NCBI GenBank assembly: GCA_001510455.1
Contig: LFFH01000043.1
Location: 1-11,684 of the forward strand
Length of the DNA: 11,684 nucleotides
Direction of reading: 5' to 3'
Source of the DNA: Actinobacteria bacterium casp-actino8
Lineage (GTDB): Bacteria > Actinomycetota > Acidimicrobiia > Acidimicrobiales > Ilumatobacteraceae
Below are positions 1 through 4,798 of the stretch, piece by piece. Position 1 is the stretch's first letter. Every line of letters starts with the position of its first letter. A program made the translations under genes and the position numbers. The notes beneath the pieces were generated by a model. That model ran no database searches. It saw only the letters and a list, made by a program, of their open reading frames with translations, and was not told where the DNA came from.

Positions 1-172
1 TCCCGGGGATGAACTCGGTCAGCCAGTAGGCGGTCCAAAGACCCGAGAATCCGGCTCCGACGATCACCACATCCGCTGACTGGCGACCCGACAGCGGCGA
101 AGTTTCTCCTGGGGTGTGGTCGACGGACCAGAGGGCCGATCGTCGGGCCTGTGCGAGTCGAGGATGAGTCAC
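1..172 (-). CDS. FAD-dependent oxidoreductase (DAO family), N-terminal part, cut by window edge
   Basis: Only the first 57 codons are present; the rest lies beyond base 1. After about 34 polar residues comes a hydrophobic beta strand followed by the dinucleotide-binding fingerprint VIVGAGFSGLWTAYWL. This is the GxGxxG FAD-binding motif at the start of D-amino-acid/glycine oxidase-type flavoproteins, and the GLWTAYWL variant is typical of the gamma-glutamylputrescine-oxidase-like branch (family knowledge). The GTG start (170-172) overlaps the panC stop codon in a GTGA arrangement, so translation is probably coupled and the gene belongs to the panB-panC operon. The start is inferred from that overlap and from the distance to the FAD motif. 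The substrate cannot be read from this fragment; amines or amino acids are the usual ones for the family. Confidence 0.8.
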   Translation of the reverse strand, partial: MTHPRLAQARRSALWSVDHTPGETSPLSGRQSADVVIVGAGFSGLWTAYWLTEFIPG

Positions 173-1008
173 GTCAAGATGTGATTGTCGAGAAGACGAA
201 CATCGTCACATGAGGCCGCAACGATCACGACGTCACCAGTCCGGGACGTCGAGACGGGAGTGAGGTCAGCTGGATCGACGACATCGAGGTAGTGAACCTC
301 GAGATCGGACGCCTCCAGGACGGCTCGAGCCGCAGTCACCAACTCCGCACTCGAGACCTGACCGGCCTCGAATTGAGCCTGGATTCCTCGTAATGAACGA
401 TGAATGGCGGTCGCTCGAAGACGCGCGGCGTCGGATAGGCGAACGTTACGACTCGACAACGCGAGGCCGTCGGACTCTCTCTCCGTCGGACAGACGACCA
501 CGTCGACGGAGAAGTCGAGATCCTCGACGAGCCGAGTGATGACCGCACACTGCTGGAAATCCTTCTGTCCGAAAAATGCTCGATCGGCACGCGATGCAAC
601 GAGAAGTTTGGTGACGACGGTAGCGACACCGTCGAAGTGGCCCGGGCGATCTCGTCCCTCCCACGCGTCGGTCAGGGTTCGAACATGAATCGACGTCGCG
701 TGTCCGAGCGGATACATCGTCATCGCGTTGGGGGCATACACGACATCGACTCCCAGTGATTCGCAGAGAGCGAGATCCTGCTCCATCGTCGACGGATAGT
801 TCTCGAAATCCGTTGGATCGTCGAATTGAGTCGGATTGACGAAGATCGATGTGACGACACGGTCGCAGGACGAACGGGCGGAATCGATCAGGCTTCGGTG
901 CCCGTCGTGCAGTGCCCCCATCGTCGGCACGATTCCGACGGATTGCCCGACCATCTGCCACGAGCGGGCGAGAGCCGACAGGGTGCGAGGGTCGGAGACG
1001 ACCTCCAT
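169..1008 (-). CDS. panC: Pantothenate synthetase (pantoate--beta-alanine ligase)
   Basis: This cytoplasmic enzyme activates (R)-pantoate with ATP and condenses the pantoyl-adenylate with beta-alanine to give pantothenate, the coenzyme A precursor. The 279-residue product matches the usual length of about 280. Visible family motifs are PTMGALHDGH (28-37, the HxGH nucleotide-binding signature with H34 and H37), FVNPTQF (56-62), GHFDGVATVVTKL (123-135), FGQKDFQQ (146-153) and LSSRN (184-188). These cover the ATP, pantoate and beta-alanine sites known from the E. coli and M. tuberculosis enzymes. The frame stays open upstream to 1110, but the ATG at 1008 is chosen because AGGAG lies seven bases before it and the alternative would run far into panB. 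The spacing to the panB stop is ten bases, and the stop codon overlaps the next gene's GTG. Function is near certain. Confidence 0.97.
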   Translation of the reverse strand: MEVVSDPRTLSALARSWQMVGQSVGIVPTMGALHDGHRSLIDSARSSCDRVVTSIFVNPTQFDDPTDFENYPSTMEQDLALCESLGVDVVYAPNAMTMYPLGHATSIHVRTLTDAWEGRDRPGHFDGVATVVTKLLVASRADRAFFGQKDFQQCAVITRLVEDLDFSVDVVVCPTERESDGLALSSRNVRLSDAARLRATAIHRSLRGIQAQFEAGQVSSAELVTAARAVLEASDLEVHYLDVVDPADLTPVSTSRTGDVVIVAASCDDVRLLDNHILT

Positions 1009-1015
1009 GAATCGA

Positions 1016-1020
1016 CTCCT
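1016..1020 (-). promoter_or_regulatory. Ribosome binding site of panC
   Basis: AGGAG on the minus strand sits seven bases before the ATG at 1008. It shares two bases with the TAG stop of panB. It decides the panC start against the longer open frame and implies that the ribosome ending panB can re-initiate on panC. Confidence 0.8.
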
Positions 1021-1870
1021 AGCTGAACGAGTGATCGAGGTCCGGCCAGGATCCCTGACGAACTTCGTCCACGTAGGTGCGAGTCGCATCGACGACGATC
1101 GACGCCACATCGGCGTATTGCTTGGCGAACCGATAACGACATTCGGTCAGACCGAGAACGTCGTGCAGGACGAGAACTTGACCCGAACATCCCGGACCAG
1201 CGCCGATGCCGATGGTCGGAATGGAGAGCTTCTCGGTGATCTCCGAGGCGAGATCGTGAGGAACGCCCTCGATCACGACAGCGCAGGCGCCAGCAGCTTC
1301 GACAGCGCCCGCGTCTTGCAGCAATCGATCACGGCCGCCGGCTTCGAGTCCGGCGTGACGACCTTGAACCCGGTGTCCACCCATGCGATGAAAACTCTGC
1401 GGTGTCAGCCCGATGTGTCCGATCACCGGGATGTCACAGCGTGAAATCGCGGCGATGGTGTCGGCCATCGAAAGACCACCCTCGAGCTTCACCGCCTCGG
1501 CGCCGGCCTTGACGAGGGCGATCGACGATTCGATCGCCTGCTCGGGACTCACCTGATACGAACCGAACGGCAGGTCACCGACGACCAAGGCCCGCGGGTG
1601 GGCTCGGGCGACGCACCGCACGTGGTACTCCATCTCCTGGAGACTCGCCGGGATGGTCGTCTTCTCACCCTGGACGACCGTGGCCGCCGAGTCGCCGACG
1701 AGAATCATGTCGACTCCGGCTCGATCGACGAGGCGTGCGAACGTGGCGTCGTACGCCGTGATCATCGCCAGGGGACGACCCTCGTCGCGAAAGCGCGCCA
1801 GATCGGGAACGGTGACTTTTCGACGCTCGGGCGACGGATGTCCTGCGGCCACGATGACCCCCTTTCGCAC
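1019..1870 (-). CDS. panB: 3-methyl-2-oxobutanoate hydroxymethyltransferase (ketopantoate hydroxymethyltransferase)
   Basis: The enzyme transfers a one-carbon unit from 5,10-methylene-tetrahydrofolate to 2-oxoisovalerate, giving ketopantoate, the first committed step of pantothenate synthesis. The frame gives 283 residues. With numbering from 1870, the ligands known in the E. coli enzyme are seen: D60 in VGDS and D99 in DLPFGSY for metal binding, E130 in KLEGG, and the presumed catalytic E201. HIGLTPQ (152-158), GIGAG (221-225) and GQVLVLHDVLG follow, and the tail ends DHSFS, much like mycobacterial PanB. Two starts compete. GTG 1870 lies exactly six bases after a -10-like TAGTTT, which suggests a leaderless message. 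GTG 1852 (277 residues) has AAAGGGGG five bases before it. The first 20 residues are poorly conserved in the family and do not decide. panC follows ten bases downstream. Confidence 0.96.
   Translation of the reverse strand: MRKGVIVAAGHPSPERRKVTVPDLARFRDEGRPLAMITAYDATFARLVDRAGVDMILVGDSAATVVQGEKTTIPASLQEMEYHVRCVARAHPRALVVGDLPFGSYQVSPEQAIESSIALVKAGAEAVKLEGGLSMADTIAAISRCDIPVIGHIGLTPQSFHRMGGHRVQGRHAGLEAGGRDRLLQDAGAVEAAGACAVVIEGVPHDLASEITEKLSIPTIGIGAGPGCSGQVLVLHDVLGLTECRYRFAKQYADVASIVVDATRTYVDEVRQGSWPDLDHSFS
1858..1865 (-). promoter_or_regulatory. Shine-Dalgarno-like run for an alternative panB start
   Basis: AAAGGGGG on the minus strand is followed after five bases by an in-frame GTG at 1852. If transcription begins near 1870, this would give an 18-base leader carrying a ribosome binding site. 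That competes with direct leaderless initiation at GTG 1870. Confidence 0.45.
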
Positions 1871-1876
1871 CCGAGG

Positions 1877-1882
1877 AAACTA
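1877..1882 (-). promoter_or_regulatory. -10 element, putative promoter of panB-panC
   Basis: TAGTTT fits the TAnnnT pattern of actinobacterial -10 elements and ends six bases before the GTG at 1870, which places the predicted transcription start on or next to that codon. No convincing -35 hexamer is seen. The near arm of the inverted repeat at 1896-1918 occupies the -35 zone. Confidence 0.5.
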
Positions 1883-1895
1883 GCGAGGTGGGTGA

Positions 1896-1918
1896 GGTCC
1901 GGCACCACCGGCCGGACC
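1896..1918 (-). other. GC-rich inverted repeat between the P1 hydrolase gene and panB
   Basis: GGTCCGGC and GCCGGACC form a perfect 8-bp stem around a 7-base loop, in the 67-base gap between the P1 hydrolase stop and panB. It starts 20 bases after that stop. No run of T follows on the minus strand, so it is not a classical intrinsic terminator. It could be a U-less terminator for the P1 transcript, or an operator, since one arm covers the region 14-21 bases upstream of the panB -10 hexamer. Confidence 0.45.
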
Positions 1919-1937
1919 GCTTCTTGTGAATTCGGAC

Positions 1938-2948
1938 TCAATGCACCCGGGACGAGGAGAGGAACTGTCGATACGGGGGAGAACCACCGAGGTCGACGGC
2001 CCCGAGTACGGCACCGGTGCACGCCTCGGCGAACACCTCAGCGGCCGCCGAGAGGACGGAGTTGAGCGACGAGACCACGACCGGCACCTCGGAGCGTCCG
2101 GTACTCAACCCGAAGATGCAGTCACCGTCGTTCATGGAATGGGCCGGTCGGATGGCTCGCGCCAACCCGTCGTGTGCCACATCGGCCAACTTGGTGCACC
2201 AGGCCTTATCGAGGGCCGCGTCGGTCGCCACGACACCGATGGTGGTGTTCAGGGTCGGGCTCGCACTGGGTCGTGTGGTCAACAGGCGATCGAGGTCCCG
2301 ACGTCGCCGAACGGAGGGGTGACTGACCTGCCAACGGCCAACGTGCCAAGGCAGCCCGGTTTCCGGGTCGATCACCGACCCGATGGCGTTGACGACCGCA
2401 AGGGCGGCCACGGTGTGGCCTTCGGGGGTTCGTTTGCTCGCCGTGCCCACACCGCCTTGAAGGCCACCGGCGCGCGCACCGGTTCCGGCCCCGACCGAAC
2501 CGACGCCGAAGGAAACCCGAGCGTTCCGGCATGCTCGGTAGCCGAACGATGCATCGGGACGATTGCCCCATTTCCCTGCTCGACCGAGATCGAAGATCAC
2601 GGCCGCCGGAACGATCGGAACCACCCAATCCGGTGGACCACCCACAGGAAAGCCCCGCCCCATTTCGTGAAGACGTGTCATCACGCCACCGGCGGCATCG
2701 AGTCCGAAAGCACTTCCACCGGTCAGGCAGATGGCATCCACGTGGCGAACGAGGGCATCGGCTCCGAGGAGGTCGGTCTCGCGCGTTCCTGGTGCAGCAC
2801 CTCGGACCGACACGCCACCGGTCGTCGACGGCGGAGTGACGACGACGGTGGTTCCGGTGCGCCAATGGGTCGACACGCGATGGTGGTGTCCCACCGCGAG
2901 CCCCTCGACGTCGGTGAGACACCCGAGAGGATGCGCTCCAGCCTTCAC
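1938..2948 (-). CDS. P1-family (S58) autoproteolytic aminopeptidase / Ntn-type hydrolase
   Basis: Family members (DmpA L-aminopeptidase/D-amidase, BapA beta-aminopeptidase, NylC nylon-oligomer hydrolase) are made as inactive precursors and cut themselves to expose an N-terminal nucleophile. In this 336-residue product the signatures are clear: LTGGSAFGLDAAGGV (75-89), GVGSVGAGTGARAGGLQGGVG (148-168), NTTIGVVATDA (234-244) and NDGDCIFGLSTG (273-284). Self-cleavage is predicted between N234 and T235, leaving Thr as nucleophile, as in NylC, whereas DmpA and BapA use Ser. No signal peptide is seen, so a cytoplasmic enzyme is expected. The GTG start at 2948 lacks a ribosome binding site but lies six bases after CAAGAT, consistent with a leaderless message. 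It shares its strand with panB-panC. Family assignment is firm; the substrate (peptides with N-terminal L-, D- or beta-residues, or amides) is not known. Confidence 0.92.
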   Translation of the reverse strand: MKAGAHPLGCLTDVEGLAVGHHHRVSTHWRTGTTVVVTPPSTTGGVSVRGAAPGTRETDLLGADALVRHVDAICLTGGSAFGLDAAGGVMTRLHEMGRGFPVGGPPDWVVPIVPAAVIFDLGRAGKWGNRPDASFGYRACRNARVSFGVGSVGAGTGARAGGLQGGVGTASKRTPEGHTVAALAVVNAIGSVIDPETGLPWHVGRWQVSHPSVRRRRDLDRLLTTRPSASPTLNTTIGVVATDAALDKAWCTKLADVAHDGLARAIRPAHSMNDGDCIFGLSTGRSEVPVVVSSLNSVLSAAAEVFAEACTGAVLGAVDLGGSPPYRQFLSSSRVH

Positions 2949-2954
2949 GAACCC

Positions 2955-2960
2955 ATCTTG
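2955..2960 (-). promoter_or_regulatory. -10-like element of the P1 hydrolase gene
   Basis: CAAGAT on the minus strand ends six bases before the GTG at 2948, the spacing expected for leaderless transcripts. The same hexamer with the same spacing precedes the gene at 8451. It departs from TAnnnT at the first base and no -35 is evident, so the case rests on position and repetition. Confidence 0.4.
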
Positions 2961-2989
2961 TCAGTCGATTCGACGTGCATGGTCATCGC

Positions 2990-2995
2990 TAATCT
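2990..2995 (+). promoter_or_regulatory. -10 element of the acetyltransferase gene
   Basis: TAATCT fits TAnnnT and ends six bases before the ATG at 3002, predicting transcription start at the ATG. No Shine-Dalgarno sequence is present. The 17 bases from 2988 through the ATG resemble the DoxX promoter and start (14 of 17 identical). It lies within a 53-base divergent gap shared with the P1 hydrolase promoter. Confidence 0.55.
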
Positions 2996-3001
2996 CGCGA
3001 C

Positions 3002-3679
3002 ATGAGCGACGGGGCTGCCTTTCGATCGCCTCGACGATCTTTCCCTTCACGTGTCGTCGACCGCCTGATGCATCCGCTCGTCGTCGGTGTGCACGACCGG
3101 GTTCGTCGGTGGGGCGCAATCGGTCCCCACAGTCGTCGAGGCAGGAGTTTCGGAAGCTTCGGCTCCGGGAGCATCGTGTGCTTTCCCTGGTCGACGATCT
3201 TCAACGAGGAGTACGTGCACATCGGGCGTGACACCATGATCGGACCCGATTGCTCTTTGTCGGCTGGCATGGTTCCTGGTCAGCAGTGTCTGACCGATCG
3301 GGTGGTCACGATCGGAGATCGGTGCCTGATCGGGAAGGGAAGTGGCATCGTCGGACATTTCTCGATCGAGATCGGTGACGACGTCTGGACCGGTCATCAC
3401 GTGTACATCACCGATCAGAATCACGACTATCGCGACGTCGACCTTCCGATCGGCCGGCAATCGATGCCCGAGAAGCCGGTGCGCATCGGTTCTGGATCAT
3501 GGATCGGATTCGGATCGGTCATCCTCCCGGGGGCCGATATCGGAGAGCACGTGGTGATCGGTGCCAACTCGGTCGTGGCCGGCGTGATTCCGTCCTATTC
3601 AGTAGCCGTCGGCTCACCGGCACGAGTGATCAAACGCTTCGACGACGGTCAGTGGATCTCCGTCGAAGACGGGCACTGA
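3002..3679 (+). CDS. Left-handed beta-helix (hexapeptide-repeat) acyltransferase
   Basis: The 225-residue product has the repeating isoleucine-glycine hexapeptides of the WbbJ/maltose-O-acetyltransferase class: around IGRDTMIG (74-81), IGDRCLIGKGSGIVG (104-118), IGDDVWTGHHVYI (124-136) and a long run from IGSGSWIG through IGANSVV (162-192). Such enzymes form trimers and usually move an acetyl group from acetyl-CoA to a sugar or other hydroxyl or amino acceptor. His141 in TDQNHDY sits where the family's catalytic histidine falls. The closing VGSPARVIKRF is the typical end of the helix domain. About 55 basic N-terminal residues precede it and are not recognised. The ATG has no ribosome binding site and follows TAATCT by six bases, so a leaderless message is likely. 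No glycan cluster surrounds it; the acceptor is unknown. Confidence 0.88.
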   Translation: MSDGAAFRSPRRSFPSRVVDRLMHPLVVGVHDRVRRWGAIGPHSRRGRSFGSFGSGSIVCFPWSTIFNEEYVHIGRDTMIGPDCSLSAGMVPGQQCLTDRVVTIGDRCLIGKGSGIVGHFSIEIGDDVWTGHHVYITDQNHDYRDVDLPIGRQSMPEKPVRIGSGSWIGFGSVILPGADIGEHVVIGANSVVAGVIPSYSVAVGSPARVIKRFDDGQWISVEDGH

Positions 3680-3681
3680 CC

Positions 3682-4194
3682 TCACGACGCAAGGTCGGCG
3701 GGGCTCGAACAAGCCTTCATCCGATTCGCGACCGTGAAATCGTTGATGTATTCCGACACCGGTGCGCCCTCGACCATGGCCTCCGGAAACGGGGGATTGT
3801 CTCCGGCTCTCAGGACCACGGTGTAATCACGTCGGTCCTCGATCAAGGTCCGGTAATAGGAGACCCAGCGAGAGACCAAGGCCTGGTCATCTGGACCGGT
3901 CGGGGCGATGGCCGAAACCTCGTCCACCATGTTCTCGACGATCTCGGTCGCCCGATCGATGAGACCGGCCCGTTCGGCCAAAGCACCCGGTCCGACGTCG
4001 TCGATGCGCCGGGAGTCGGCGAGTTCATTGCGAGCCAGATTCGCCTCACGGCAGATCTGTTCGGCCCGAGCCGTCCAGTCGGTGTCCTCGAGTTTTGCCA
4101 CCGACTCCTTTGGTGGAAAGAAAAGCGCCCAGATCCAGAAGACCGCTATCGAGACACTGATCAGGATCAGAAGCGCACGAATCGTGTTTCGCAC
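3682..4194 (-). CDS. Single-pass membrane-anchored protein of unknown function
   Basis: Not recognised as a named family. From the GTG at 4194 the product has 170 residues: a short basic start (MRNTIR), one hydrophobic segment (about 7-26) ending FFPPK, and a polar, mostly acidic domain probably outside the membrane. Two cysteines, C48 in EQICREAN and C162 in MKACSSPADL, lie near the two ends of this domain and could form a disulfide. The frame is open to 4260, but the longer start would overlap the DoxX gene by 62 bases and put a hydrophilic tail before the membrane segment. GTG 4194 comes four bases after the DoxX stop, so the two genes are probably co-transcribed and translationally coupled. 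Its stop is two bases from the stop of the convergent acetyltransferase gene. Confidence 0.75.
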   Translation of the reverse strand: MRNTIRALLILISVSIAVFWIWALFFPPKESVAKLEDTDWTARAEQICREANLARNELADSRRIDDVGPGALAERAGLIDRATEIVENMVDEVSAIAPTGPDDQALVSRWVSYYRTLIEDRRDYTVVLRAGDNPPFPEAMVEGAPVSEYINDFTVANRMKACSSPADLAS

Positions 4195-4198
4195 TCGT

Positions 4199-4756
4199 TC
4201 ACGAACCTGTCGAAGACGGCTTCGGCCGGTAACTCGTGGCGAGCTGCAGGGCGGCACCACCCAACCCGACGAGGCCGGAGATCAAAAAGCCCGTCCAGCC
4301 GTTGAACGACAGACCCGCGGCTTCGTCGATCGACCACTGACCCGGGCCCATGATTCCGACGGCCAATGCGCCGAGCGCGATGGTTGCGCAGTACTCCCAA
4401 CCCTGATTGGGAAGAAAGACGAAGAAGCCGACCTTGGCGTGAGCGACCACGATGGCCACCAGCATGATGCCGATCATTCCGGCGGCCGCGATGGGGGTCA
4501 ACAGGCCAGCCGCCAACAAGAGACCGGCGCCGATTTCGGTGGATGCGGCCAGACGAGCCTGCCAAATCGGCCATTTCATCCCGATACTTCCGAACCAACC
4601 CGCCGTACCGCTCAGCCCTCCACCCCCGAAGATCTTGTTGTAGCCGTGGTAGGCGAGAAACAGACCCAGGCAGAGGCGAAGGACGAGTAGTCCTCCGTTG
4701 AGTTGCTGAACTGAAAAATCGTCACCGAGGACGTTGGCGAGTACAGCAGAAACCAT
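4199..4756 (-). CDS. DoxX family integral membrane protein
   Basis: The 185-residue product has four to five hydrophobic segments (roughly 21-41, 70-88, 89-113, 122-137 and 156-174). It shows the DoxX-type pattern: a first helix ending LAYHGYNKIFGGGG, an amphipathic link, then STEIGAGLLLAAGLLTPIAAAG and the VVAHAKVGFFVF turn. DoxX proteins sit in the cytoplasmic membrane; some actinobacterial members associate with superoxide dismutase and a thiol system, and others with quinol or thiosulfate oxidation, but most are uncharacterised. No SOD, rhodanese or mycothiol gene is nearby, so no role is assigned. The ATG lacks a ribosome binding site and lies six bases after TAACCT, suggesting a leaderless start. 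The gene heads a two-gene unit with the anchored protein downstream and diverges from the ABC exporter genes. Confidence 0.88.
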   Translation of the reverse strand: MVSAVLANVLGDDFSVQQLNGGLLVLRLCLGLFLAYHGYNKIFGGGGLSGTAGWFGSIGMKWPIWQARLAASTEIGAGLLLAAGLLTPIAAAGMIGIMLVAIVVAHAKVGFFVFLPNQGWEYCATIALGALAVGIMGPGQWSIDEAAGLSFNGWTGFLISGLVGLGGAALQLATSYRPKPSSTGS

Positions 4757-4762
4757 GATGCG

Positions 4763-4768
4763 AGGTTA
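4763..4768 (-). promoter_or_regulatory. -10 element of the DoxX gene
   Basis: TAACCT on the minus strand fits TAnnnT and ends six bases before the ATG at 4756. The 17-base stretch GCTAACCTCGCATCATG matches the acetyltransferase start GCTAATCTCGCGACATG at 14 positions. It lies in a 42-base gap shared with the exporter promoter. Confidence 0.55.
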
Positions 4769-4785
4769 GCCACGCGAGGAACTGC

Positions 4786-4792
4786 TAGTAAT
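4786..4792 (+). promoter_or_regulatory. -10-like element of the ABC exporter genes
   Basis: TAGTAAT precedes the GTG at 4799. Read as AGTAAT it ends six bases before the start, in the same register as the other units here; read as TAGTAA the spacing is seven. It is preceded by GC, as are the panB, DoxX and acetyltransferase hexamers. No Shine-Dalgarno sequence lies before this GTG. Confidence 0.4.
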
Positions 4793-4798
4793 TCCCAA

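Noticed and set aside
1009..1110. N-terminal extension of PanC
   Set aside because: It overlaps panB, is rich in Arg and Ser, and the ATG at 1008 has a well-placed AGGAG and gives the standard PanC length.
836..1444. A 202-codon plus-strand open frame spanning the panC-panB junction
   Set aside because: It runs antisense across two firmly identified genes and has no motif or plausible translation signal.
1926..3005. A 359-codon plus-strand open frame
   Set aside because: It lies antisense to the P1 hydrolase, which has clear family motifs. Its translation is rich in Arg, Gly and His with no domain, as expected for an antisense shadow in GC-rich DNA.
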